From: Candidatus Cloacimonadota bacterium
Lineage (GTDB): Bacteria > Cloacimonadota > Cloacimonadia > Cloacimonadales > WRIO01
Direction of reading: 5' to 3'
DNA length: 8,064 nt
Assembly: GCA_017998585.1 (NCBI GenBank)
Contig: JAGOCT010000065.1
Location: forward strand, 1-8,064
Numbering within the stretch: position 1 is the first letter of the stretch; each line of letters starts with the position of its first letter. Under the pieces are notes generated by a model. The model did no database searches. It was not told the origin of the DNA and was given only the letters and a program-made list of their open reading frames with translations. Shown here piece after piece: positions 1-6,329 of the stretch. The translations under genes and the position numbers were made by a program.

Positions 1-1638
1 GCTTTAAGATATCCACCTCAGGCAGAAGGTGAAAGTACTACTTATATTCAGGATGAACCAAAAGATACCCGTTATTTATTTGCTTTCTACGGAAATCAGA
101 CTGGTATTGCGACTCCTGCAGATTCTGCAAGCTGGAACTTAGCGCCAAAGAAAACAATGAAAATTGTGATTGCTATTTTCCCTGGCGATACAATAGAAGA
201 ATTAAAAGAAACAGCTCGTTGGGCAAAAGAAGTGTATGGCGATGCTCAGACACTGACAACCGTTATTCAGCCTGATACTGTTTCTCATTACAATCCACCA
301 GAGCCTCCAGAAATTCCTAAATCATATTCTAAAATGGTAGATAATGCTAATGGTGGTGTGGATATTGATGTTTACTGGGATAACCGAAGTGAATTTACAG
401 TTGACTATATCACTGTAGGTAAAGAACAGTTAGGCTGGAATAATATTTCAGGTCTTGACAGTGACTCCACCTCTGTTGATATGAATACAATTCCTCCTCA
501 ATTTAGAAGCTTACCTAATGCACTCGCTAAGGTTAATCCGTTTACTGCATGGAGATTAAGACACGATTTCCAGGGCTACAGCTTATGGCAGAGATCTGGT
601 AACGGTCGTGCTGACAGATGGATGCTTGTGAATCGTTGGGATAAAGTTGAAACTGTTAAAGATCAACAAGATTATATCGTAAATGCCGGACATCCTGAAT
701 TTATCGATTTTGGTGGAGATCAGGGTCGTGATATCGGATTACCAAACGGAGTGCTTGTAACAAGTAATAATTTCGATTATTACAATGGATTCAAAATTCT
801 TGATGAGAATTATTTCCCAAGAGATATTCAAATCGGAGATATGGTTTACGGAAAACCTTTATACAATACTAAAACAGCTGCTCAGGTAATGACAGAAATT
901 AGTGATTATAACACAGTTGTTCCTCCTCTGTCAGAAGATAGAATTAAAAAGGAAGCATTATACTTTAAACATGCCGATGTTACAGATGAAATGTTCCTGG
1001 CTTTATTCGATGATTCTCTTATTCCATTACGTGGTCACTTAGGTCAAAGTTCTTTAACTGGCTCAGTCGAAGATACCGATCACAGAAACAGCAGATTAAC
1101 CAGAAAATACTACAATGCGAAGATCATCAATGTTCGTCGCGGTGTTGAACATTACAGTGCAGTAACAGCATGGGATCGTGGTATGCCTTCAAAACAGCTT
1201 CAGGCGCTTGAATCAGGCCGTGATGCAAATATGAAAGTATATTTCCCAGGTCCAGGATCTAAATCAAATATGGACAATATCTATGTCGTTCCAAACCCAT
1301 ATCGTGGCGCAAGCGATTTTGACGGAAGACGTGATAAAGATACTAAAGGTGACAAGAGCAGAAGAATCTGGTTTGTCAATCTTCCTGAAAGATGTAACGT
1401 TCAGATCTATACTTTAGCAGGTGACCTTGTTGGTGAATTTGAACACAACGGTGAACATGCAGAAGATATTATCTCAATTTCTAAGGCAACAAATTCCGGT
1501 CTTGCAGCAAGTGGTATCCACTCATGGAATTTATTAACCAAGAATAACCAGATACTTGCCAGTGGCGTTTATCTTTTCTCTGTAAAAGATAAAGCTTCAG
1601 GTGATGTCAAAGTCGGCAAATTCGCTATTATCAGATAA
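1..1638 (+). CDS. Secreted/surface protein with T9SS-like C-terminal domain, 5' end missing
   Basis: The frame is open from base 1, so the start lies outside the window; the ATG at 157 is internal. 545 residues are visible. Residues about 45-85 (APKKTMKIVIAIFPGD and a following TARWAKEVYG helix) look like the module that often precedes fibronectin-III-like domains in large secreted proteins of FCB-type bacteria. A PPEPPEIP linker and an Fn3-like strand pattern ending in VYWDNRSE follow at about 100-130. The middle region is unrecognised and shows no catalytic motif. The C-terminus carries YVVPNPYR (428-435), NLPERCNVQIYTLAGDLV (460-477) and GVYLFSV...GKFAIIR (522-545), the layout of FlgD-Ig/Por type-A sorting domains, which direct proteins through type IX secretion. 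Inference: exported surface protein or T9SS cargo. The porV-like gene starts nine bases downstream and is probably co-transcribed. The exact role is unknown; the family assignment rests on the C-terminus. Confidence 0.8.
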   Translation, partial: ALRYPPQAEGESTTYIQDEPKDTRYLFAFYGNQTGIATPADSASWNLAPKKTMKIVIAIFPGDTIEELKETARWAKEVYGDAQTLTTVIQPDTVSHYNPPEPPEIPKSYSKMVDNANGGVDIDVYWDNRSEFTVDYITVGKEQLGWNNISGLDSDSTSVDMNTIPPQFRSLPNALAKVNPFTAWRLRHDFQGYSLWQRSGNGRADRWMLVNRWDKVETVKDQQDYIVNAGHPEFIDFGGDQGRDIGLPNGVLVTSNNFDYYNGFKILDENYFPRDIQIGDMVYGKPLYNTKTAAQVMTEISDYNTVVPPLSEDRIKKEALYFKHADVTDEMFLALFDDSLIPLRGHLGQSSLTGSVEDTDHRNSRLTRKYYNAKIINVRRGVEHYSAVTAWDRGMPSKQLQALESGRDANMKVYFPGPGSKSNMDNIYVVPNPYRGASDFDGRRDKDTKGDKSRRIWFVNLPERCNVQIYTLAGDLVGEFEHNGEHAEDIISISKATNSGLAASGIHSWNLLTKNNQILASGVYLFSVKDKASGDVKVGKFAIIR

Positions 1639-1647
1639 GGAGGAAAA
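1636..1647 (+). promoter_or_regulatory. Strong ribosome binding site for the porV-like gene
   Basis: AAGGAGG at 1637-1643 is a full Shine-Dalgarno match, four bases before the ATG at 1648. It overlaps the TAA stop of the upstream gene (1636-1638), which suggests the two genes share a transcript and that the outer-membrane protein is made at high level. Confidence 0.85.
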
Positions 1648-2673
1648 ATGAAAAAGATAATAATACCTTTCATCATCCTGTCACTGATTCCGATTGCATT
1701 ATCAGCTTCCATATTCGGAAAAACAGGTACTGCCTCCTTACAATTCCTGAAATTAGGTGTGGATGCCCGTGCAATTGGTATGGGTGAAGCATATACAGCC
1801 GTAACAAACGATGTATCTTCACTATACTGGAATCCAGCGGGTATTTCCAGAAATTTCGGAAAACAGGTTATGTTCTCACATACCAAATGGCCAGCAAGTA
1901 TCAGTCATGAATTCGTCGGATACTCACAGGAAACAGATTTTGGTATTTTGGGTTTTCAGGCTTCCATTCTTCATATGGATGATATGGATGTTACCGAAGA
2001 GAACGCTTTTGGGCCAACCGGTGAAAAATTCACTGCCAGCAACGTCGCTCTTGGTTTAACATACGCTCAGGCTTTTACCGATAAATTCTCTTTTGGTATT
2101 ACCGCAAAATATCTGAGAGAAGATATCTGGGAAGAAAATATCAATAACTTCTCTGTTGATCTTGGAACTCTTTATAATACAGGATATAAAAACCTGACTG
2201 TAGGGATGGCTTTAAGAAATTTCGGACCTGACATCAAATACGAAATTGACTACGACGAAGATGGTCTGGTTGATGAAGATCCATTTGATTTGTTTGATAA
2301 TGATGGAGATGGATTAACAGATGAAGACAGACCTGAAACTGAATTTAAAATTCCTATGAATTTCTCTTTAGGTGTTGCAATGGACCTGATGAGACAAGAA
2401 AACCGTTACTGGATTGCTTCTGCACAGATCGATAACTGTGTGGACAGAAAAGAAACATGGAATCTTGGTACTGAATACAATTATAATAATATGTTCCTCA
2501 GAGCTGGTAAACAAATCGGTTATGATGCGGCAAATTATTCTTTTGGGTTCGGCGTCAAAGTACCTACCAGAATCGGCTCATTTGATGTAGATTACGCTTA
2601 TACCGATATGGGACGTTTAGCAGAAGATTTCTTAAATTCTGCTCACCGCGTTTCAGTTAAGTTAGCGTTCTAA
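1648..2673 (+). CDS. PorV/PorQ-family outer-membrane beta-barrel protein
   Basis: 341 residues. A Sec signal peptide (MKKIIIPFIILSLIPIALSA, cleavage near 19-20) is followed by the PorV/PorQ/UPF0164 N-terminal signature: FLKLGVDARAIGMGEAYTAV at 33-52 and SSLYWNPAGIS at 57-67. The rest alternates as barrel strands and ends in an aromatic residue (VSVKLAF), typical for BAM-inserted barrels. PorV is an FadL-related outer-membrane protein of type IX secretion that binds cargo C-terminal domains after translocation; many paralogues in FCB genomes have no assigned role. An Asp-rich insertion at 201-227 (DYDEDGLVDED and DNDGDGLTDED) resembles thrombospondin-type-3/dockerin-like Ca2+-binding loops. 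The gene follows one with a T9SS-like C-terminal domain and ends just before a terminator. The family is secure; PorV versus PorQ or another paralogue cannot be decided here, so no symbol is given. Confidence 0.88.
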   Translation: MKKIIIPFIILSLIPIALSASIFGKTGTASLQFLKLGVDARAIGMGEAYTAVTNDVSSLYWNPAGISRNFGKQVMFSHTKWPASISHEFVGYSQETDFGILGFQASILHMDDMDVTEENAFGPTGEKFTASNVALGLTYAQAFTDKFSFGITAKYLREDIWEENINNFSVDLGTLYNTGYKNLTVGMALRNFGPDIKYEIDYDEDGLVDEDPFDLFDNDGDGLTDEDRPETEFKIPMNFSLGVAMDLMRQENRYWIASAQIDNCVDRKETWNLGTEYNYNNMFLRAGKQIGYDAANYSFGFGVKVPTRIGSFDVDYAYTDMGRLAEDFLNSAHRVSVKLAF

Positions 2674-2683
2674 TATAACTTAG

Positions 2684-2715
2684 AGGTGAGCTTGAAAAAG
2701 CTCACCTTTTTCTTT
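2684..2715 (+). terminator. Intrinsic terminator closing the secretion pair
   Basis: AGGTGAGCTT (2684-2693) pairs perfectly with AAGCTCACCT (2698-2707) across a GAAA tetraloop, and TTTTTCTTT follows (2707-2715). The stem begins 11 bases after the porV-like stop. It is GC-richer than its surroundings and has every hallmark of a Rho-independent terminator on the + strand. Confidence 0.93.
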
Positions 2716-2718
2716 AAT
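2692..2718 (+). promoter_or_regulatory. Possible promoter of the trxB operon, overlapping the terminator
   Basis: TTGAAA at 2692-2697 (5/6 to TTGACA) and TTTAAT at 2713-2718 (5/6 to TATAAT) are separated by 15 bases. Transcription would start near 2725, leaving about 20 bases of leader with the ribosome binding site at 2736-2741. The -35-like box lies in the terminator's loop region. The spacing is short, and the sigma consensus of this lineage is unknown (Bacteroidetes use different boxes), so this is only a candidate. It is the best match in the 73-base gap. Confidence 0.28.
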
Positions 2719-2735
2719 CACATTTTATGTAAAAC

Positions 2736-2749
2736 AAGGGGATGTCGTG
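2736..2749 (+). promoter_or_regulatory. Ribosome binding site fixing the GTG start of trxB
   Basis: AAGGGG (2736-2741) with a five-base spacer supports GTG at 2747 as the start. The intervening ATG (2742-2744) is too close to the Shine-Dalgarno and opens only a seven-codon frame. Confidence 0.7.
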
Positions 2750-3694
2750 GAAAAATATGATGTAGCAATTATTGGTGCTGGTCCTGCTGGTTTAAGTGCA
2801 GCAATTTATGCCGCCAGAGGTGGTTTAAAAACCATTGTATTTGAAAAAGGACTTATTGGTGGTCAGATTGTTGTAACTGCTGATGTTGAAAATTATCCTG
2901 GATTTGAAGAAACACTTTCCGGATTTGAGATCATGGAAAAAATGCGATTGCAGACTTTGAAATTCAATGCTGTTATCAGAGAAGAATCTGTTAAAGGCAT
3001 TGCATTTGAGGGATTATGTAAGGTCATTGAAACGGACGAGAATCAATACCGTGTCAAGTCAATAATCATAGCTACAGGCGCTCACCCCAGAAAGTTAAAT
3101 GTACCAGGAGAAGAAAAATTCACTGGACGGGGTGTTTCTTACTGTGCTACCTGTGATGGTGCTTTATATCGTAATAAAATTGTTGCAGTGAATGGGGGAG
3201 GAGACTCAGCTGTTGAAGAAGCCTTATTTTTAACTCGTTTTGCTGAGAAAGTCTATATTATTCACAGACGTGATAGCCTGAGAGCTGTTCATGCCATTCA
3301 AGAAAGAGCTTTCAAAAATCCAAAAATTGAATTTATATGGGATACTGTTGTACAGGAAGTCAATGGAGATAAACAAGTTGAATCACTTACATTGTTTAAT
3401 AAGAAAAACAATGAAGTAACTCAACTCCCTGTGCATGGTCTGTTCATATATGTTGGCATCATTCCTAATAATGATTTGTTTGAATCCAGAATTACTTTGG
3501 ATACACAAGGCTTTATCATCACAAATGATGATATGGAAACAAATATTCCCGGAGTATATGCCGCTGGTGATATCAGAAAAAAATTGTTAAGACAGGTTGT
3601 TACTGCGACTGCAGATGGCGCTATTGCTGCATTTGCCGCAGAAAAATGGATTGTTGAACACTTAAATAACTTTGAGGTTGAAAATGGAAAATAA
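2747..3694 (+). CDS. trxB: Thioredoxin reductase (NADPH, FAD)
   Basis: 315 residues, the usual length of low-Mr bacterial thioredoxin reductase. The enzyme moves electrons from NADPH through FAD and a redox disulfide to thioredoxin in the cytoplasm. Visible motifs in order: FAD-binding GAGPAGL (10-16); active-site CATCDG with Cys133 and Cys136; NADPH-domain GGGDSA (150-155); HRRDSLRA (173-180), whose arginines fit 2'-phosphate recognition and so NADPH; and the C-terminal FAD motif AAGDI...[10 protein letters not shown] (272-291). The start is GTG at 2747, chosen because AAGGGG (2736-2741) sits five bases upstream and the protein then begins directly with the first beta-strand. The ATG at 2742 is in another frame and stops after seven codons. 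No thioredoxin gene is visible here. It is first in a close-packed run of genes, and its end overlaps the next gene by 11 bases. No key residue is missing. Confidence 0.96.
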   Translation: MEKYDVAIIGAGPAGLSAAIYAARGGLKTIVFEKGLIGGQIVVTADVENYPGFEETLSGFEIMEKMRLQTLKFNAVIREESVKGIAFEGLCKVIETDENQYRVKSIIIATGAHPRKLNVPGEEKFTGRGVSYCATCDGALYRNKIVAVNGGGDSAVEEALFLTRFAEKVYIIHRRDSLRAVHAIQERAFKNPKIEFIWDTVVQEVNGDKQVESLTLFNKKNNEVTQLPVHGLFIYVGIIPNNDLFESRITLDTQGFIITNDDMETNIPGVYAAGDIRKKLLRQVVTATADGAIAAFAAEKWIVEHLNNFEVENGK

Positions 3695-4136
3695 AAGTTT
3701 TCTTGAGATTATTGAATATGCAATCGAAAAAGAAAATGAAGCAATCGATTTCTACACCGAACTAAAAGTGAATGAAAAACTTCCAAATGTGATAAAAGTG
3801 CTTGATGATATTATCAACATGGAAAAAGGTCATATCAATCGTTTGAATATGCTCAGAACAAGTGGTCCGGTGAGTATTGATAAAATTGAGATGAGATCCA
3901 TGAATTTAAGTGACTACTATGAAGAACAGCTTAGTTATGACAATCTGGATTATATTAGCCTGTTAAGAATAGCTATGAAACGTGAAGATCAGGCTAAAAA
4001 ACTCTATCTAGATCTGGCAAACTATACAACAGATACTGATATACGTAATTTATTTTTACTTCTTTCTTCAGAAGAAGATCAACATAAAGCTTTATTTGAA
4101 GAAATTTATCAGGATTACGTATTAGTGAATAACTAA
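3684..4136 (+). CDS. Rubrerythrin-like ferritin-fold di-iron protein
   Basis: 150 residues from the ATG at 3684, preferred over a TTG at 3672 because GAGG (3674-3677) is correctly spaced before 3684. The protein reads as a four-helix bundle with the ferritin-like di-iron pattern: Glu17 in [10 protein letters not shown], Glu47-x-x-His50 (EKGH), Glu101 in [10 protein letters not shown], and Glu131-x-x-His134 (EDQH). All expected ligands are present, so a functional metal site is likely. There is no cysteine at all, so the rubredoxin domain of classical rubrerythrin is absent. Known family roles include peroxide reduction and iron handling in anaerobes; which applies here is unknown. It overlaps trxB by 11 bases, suggesting translational coupling and perhaps a shared oxidative-stress role (inference). 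The next gene starts three bases after its stop. Confidence 0.85.
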   Translation: MENKSFLEIIEYAIEKENEAIDFYTELKVNEKLPNVIKVLDDIINMEKGHINRLNMLRTSGPVSIDKIEMRSMNLSDYYEEQLSYDNLDYISLLRIAMKREDQAKKLYLDLANYTTDTDIRNLFLLLSSEEDQHKALFEEIYQDYVLVNN

Positions 4137-4139
4137 AAT

Positions 4140-5252
4140 ATGCCGTTAAAAAGATTTCTGATTGTGATGATGATAGTATTTACCTTTGTAAATACTATCT
4201 TTTCACAAACAGCCAGCGAAAAAAAAAAAGAACTGGATAAGGTCAAAAAAGAAATTACAGCCAGTAAAAAAAAAGCCAGTGAATCTGAAAAAAAGAAAAA
4301 ACAGGCAATCGCCAGTAAAAAAAAGGTTGAATCTGAACTTAAAAAAACTCAGAAAAAAGTCAGTCAACTGAAAAATACTGAATCTCATTTAAAGAAGAAT
4401 CTGAACTTAAAAAAAAATTTACTGAATTCTACCAGAGAAGAATTAACTCAAACGGCTTCAGCGGGAAATAATTCACTAAAACTGCTACTGCTAGACGAAA
4501 ACAGAGATAAATATCTGCAATGCTTCGAAATGTATAAGTATCCTTTGGCAGTTCTTGTTAATAACAGCTCAAATAAGTACAATTCTCTATCTTTACAAAA
4601 AAAAACACTTGAAAATGAAACCAATAAAACTGAGCTGGCGGTAAAAAACATACATTTTCAAGGATTGGTCGAAAATAAAAAAGCTAAAAATTATCTGTTT
4701 CAGACTTCGAAACTGGAAAAAGATATTCAGAAATATGAACAAGAGCGAAAGTCATATCTTCAAAAAGCGCAAAAATTACAAAAAAATGCTCAGGCATTGC
4801 AGGCATTAATAAAAAAACTTACGCCTAAACCAACCGAACAAAAACATTATTCCTACAAATTTCCTGGTGGTCAGTTGAGCTGGCCTGTAAAAGGTAAAAT
4901 TATACGTCAATATGGGGTTCAAACTCACGAGAAGTACAATATTTCGACTATGAATAATGGCGTGGATATTGCCGTTAATTTTGGCTCTTCTGTAAAAGCT
5001 TCAGCCGATGGTGAAGTCGTGTATGCTGATACTTTTTCAGGGTCAGGACAAATGATCATCATCGATCATAAGAATGGTTATCATAGTGTTTATGGCAATA
5101 ATAGTCAGTTAAACGTATCAAGAGGTGCTCACGTTAAAAAAGGTCAGGCGATTGCCTATTCTGGAAACAGTAGTTCTACAGGTGAGGCATCAGTCCATTT
5201 TGAACTGAGAAAAAATGGAAAACCCGTCAACCCATTAGGATATTTGAATTGA
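4140..5252 (+). CDS. EnvC-like murein hydrolase activator (coiled coil + degenerate LytM/M23 domain)
   Basis: 370 residues. A Sec signal peptide (basic PLKR, hydrophobic 6-21, cleavage likely after Ser22) is followed by very Lys/Glu-rich coiled coils (about 25-105 and 150-228) and a C-terminal LytM/peptidase-M23 domain (about 243-370). This is the EnvC architecture: periplasmic factors that activate cell-wall amidases at the division septum instead of cutting peptidoglycan. The M23 active site is degenerate. The first zinc His of HxxxD is Asn272 (NNGVD, Asp276 kept), the YxH-type histidine is Asn320 (VYGNNS), and HxH has become Ser351-Val-His353 (SVHFELR). Loss of catalytic residues supports the activator role. 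No clear Shine-Dalgarno precedes the ATG, so translation probably depends on coupling from the gene ending at 4136, which is in the same frame (TAA AAT ATG). The coding sequence holds long A-runs and a hairpin. The amidase partner is not in the window. Confidence 0.85.
   Translation: MPLKRFLIVMMIVFTFVNTIFSQTASEKKKELDKVKKEITASKKKASESEKKKKQAIASKKKVESELKKTQKKVSQLKNTESHLKKNLNLKKNLLNSTREELTQTASAGNNSLKLLLLDENRDKYLQCFEMYKYPLAVLVNNSSNKYNSLSLQKKTLENETNKTELAVKNIHFQGLVENKKAKNYLFQTSKLEKDIQKYEQERKSYLQKAQKLQKNAQALQALIKKLTPKPTEQKHYSYKFPGGQLSWPVKGKIIRQYGVQTHEKYNISTMNNGVDIAVNFGSSVKASADGEVVYADTFSGSGQMIIIDHKNGYHSVYGNNSQLNVSRGAHVKKGQAIAYSGNSSSTGEASVHFELRKNGKPVNPLGYLN
4172..4203 (+). terminator. Intragenic hairpin with T-run: candidate attenuator within the envC-like gene
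   Basis: GATAGTATTTAC (4172-4183) pairs perfectly with GTAAATACTATC (4188-4199) across a CTTT loop, and TTTT follows immediately (4200-4203). It lies 32 bases into the coding sequence, in the signal-peptide codons. The stem is AT-rich, with four G:C pairs of twelve, so as a terminator it would be moderate; an RNA-stability or translation role is equally possible. Confidence 0.45.
4219..4229 (+). repeat. Homopolymer run of eleven A
   Basis: Eleven consecutive A residues encode part of a Ser-Glu-Lys-Lys-Lys-Glu stretch just after the signal peptide of the envC-like protein. Shorter runs follow at 4266-4274 (9), 4288-4294 (7), 4317-4324 (8) and 4409-4417 (9). Such runs can cause polymerase slippage; gaining one A here brings in a TAA at 4238-4240. 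Confidence 0.8.
4329..4415 (+). repeat. 19-base direct repeat in the envC-like coiled-coil codons
   Basis: GAATCTGAACTTAAAAAAA occurs at 4329-4347 and again at 4397-4415, 68 bases apart. Because 68 is not a multiple of three, the copies are read in different frames (ESELKK versus NLNLKK). The core GAATCTGAA also occurs at 4281-4289. This points to growth of the Lys-rich region by DNA-level duplication. Confidence 0.7.
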
Positions 5253-6313
5253 AAATAATACATTACTCAGATAAAAAAACCGAACTTACAGATGAAGTAT
5301 TTTTGCATTTTACAGGATACATGCTTGGCATATCCTGTCTTGCAAAAAGTGATATAGGAATAAAGAGAATATATCAACTGAAGGAACGACCTGATTCTAA
5401 AGGATTAATCATGTTATGTGATAGTCTAGAGATGGTTTGTAAAGAATTGCAGCTCACTATAGACAATAAAAGATTAAATAGATTTTTAAATAGAATCTGG
5501 CCAGGAAATATAACGATCATATTAGAAAATCATAATCCTGCTTACCAGAGAATTAGCGTTAATAATAAAGTGGCTGTCAGAGTGCCAGATAATCATTTGC
5601 TAAGGGAATTTATATATCACCATGGACCATTAGTCAGTACAAGTGTCAATAAGAATGGTAAAAGCCCATGTCTCACCTTGAAGGAAGTTGAAGAAACATA
5701 CGCTGACTGGTTTGATTTTGCTTTACTCCCAACAGGTTTTAAATCAGCTTTGGGGACACCTTCCACTTTGATAGATATCAAAAGTATGTCATTATCTAAT
5801 CATTTGAATATATTGAGAGAAGGTAGTATGTCAGAAGATCAATTAAACAATATCTCGAACAGCATTAACATAAGCTTCGCCTGTGTTGGTAATATATGCA
5901 GGAGTCCAATTGCAGAGTATTATGCAAAAAGTTTGAGAGATTATGGTTCGAACCAGGTGTCTTTTACTTCCTGTGGATTGTTAGAGGATGGGATCAAAAT
6001 ATCCAGAAATTCAAAGATTATTCTGCAAGAGTGGGGTATTAACTCAGATATACACAGATCAAGAAGAATTACACAACAAATTTTAGCAGATAATGATTAT
6101 ATTTTAACAATGACGGAAGAGATAAAACACAGAATACTAAATGAGTTTCCAGATGGAAAATCTAAAATCTTCAGTTTGGGTGAGTTTACGGGTTTTAACG
6201 AGGATATTGAAGATCCTTACGGTATGGATTTGAGCTATTATGAAAAAACAGCTCTGCAAATTAAGGAAATGATCGATCGTTTAAGTATGATGATTATTAA
6301 TAATGAAGTTTGA
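5249..6313 (+). CDS. Fusion: YrdC/Sua5-like domain + low-molecular-weight protein phosphatase
   Basis: 354 residues. Residues about 10-190 match the YrdC/Sua5/TsaC fold, whose known members make threonylcarbamoyl-AMP for tRNA t6A. Visible motifs are LKERP (44-48, the KxR pair), WPGNITIIL (84-92), RVPD (111-114), STSVN (130-134) and PSTLID (171-176). The usual [YF]PT(D/E)TxYGL loop is replaced by FTGYMLGI (21-28), so the threonine side of the pocket looks altered. Residues about 205-350 are a low-molecular-weight protein tyrosine phosphatase: P-loop CVGNICRSP (Cys212, Arg218) and the general-acid motif EDPYG (Asp322). Ile216 sits where B. subtilis arginine phosphatase YwlE has Thr. The start is TTG at 5249, overlapping the previous stop as TTGA, with AGGA (5237-5240) eight bases upstream; this rare start fits translational coupling. 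In B. subtilis the sua5-type ywlC and phosphatase ywlE are near neighbours, which supports a functional link. Whether the first domain is still a synthase is uncertain. Confidence 0.85.
   Translation: MKIIHYSDKKTELTDEVFLHFTGYMLGISCLAKSDIGIKRIYQLKERPDSKGLIMLCDSLEMVCKELQLTIDNKRLNRFLNRIWPGNITIILENHNPAYQRISVNNKVAVRVPDNHLLREFIYHHGPLVSTSVNKNGKSPCLTLKEVEETYADWFDFALLPTGFKSALGTPSTLIDIKSMSLSNHLNILREGSMSEDQLNNISNSINISFACVGNICRSPIAEYYAKSLRDYGSNQVSFTSCGLLEDGIKISRNSKIILQEWGINSDIHRSRRITQQILADNDYILTMTEEIKHRILNEFPDGKSKIFSLGEFTGFNEDIEDPYGMDLSYYEKTALQIKEMIDRLSMMIINNEV
5474..5497 (+). repeat. Two-copy 12-base tandem repeat (LNRF/LNRI)
   Basis: TTAAATAGATTT (5474-5485) is followed directly by TTAAATAGAATC (5486-5497), ten of twelve bases equal and in frame, giving Leu-Asn-Arg-Phe-Leu-Asn-Arg-Ile just before the conserved WPG motif of the YrdC-like domain. 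It may be an old small duplication. Confidence 0.4.
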
Positions 6314-6316
6314 TTC

Positions 6317-6329
6317 AGGAGAAAAGATG
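6317..6329 (+). promoter_or_regulatory. Ribosome binding site deciding the lpxB start
   Basis: AGGAG (6317-6321) is five bases upstream of ATG 6327. The earlier in-frame ATG at 6303 lies inside the preceding gene, has no such site, and would add eight residues that do not resemble the LpxB N-terminus. Confidence 0.75.

Noticed and set aside
1569..1886. Antisense open frame across the junction of the first two genes
   Set aside because: No recognisable motif, and both + strand genes it covers are well supported by family signatures.
1811..2059. Alternative + frame inside the porV-like gene
   Set aside because: Out-of-frame shadow of a gene with clear family motifs and a strong ribosome binding site.
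2742..2765. Seven-codon frame starting at the ATG just before trxB, considered as a leader peptide
   Set aside because: The ATG touches the Shine-Dalgarno and is better explained as spacer for the GTG start; the peptide has no leader-like codon pattern.
4134..4142. Ferritin-like and envC-like genes lie in the same frame, separated by TAA AAT ATG, raising a readthrough fusion
   Set aside because: Readthrough would bury a signal peptide inside the product, and there is no readthrough context signal; more likely coupling or coincidence.
4203..4388. Open antisense frame rich in Phe opposite the envC-like gene
   Set aside because: It is the mirror of the Lys/A-rich coiled-coil codons; the composition is low-complexity and the + strand gene explains it.
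4448..4651. Second antisense open frame opposite the envC-like gene
   Set aside because: No family resemblance and fully inside a well-supported gene; chance open frame.
6303..6326. Upstream ATG of lpxB overlapping the fusion gene
   Set aside because: Lacks a ribosome binding site and adds residues not fitting the family; ATG 6327 with AGGAG is better.
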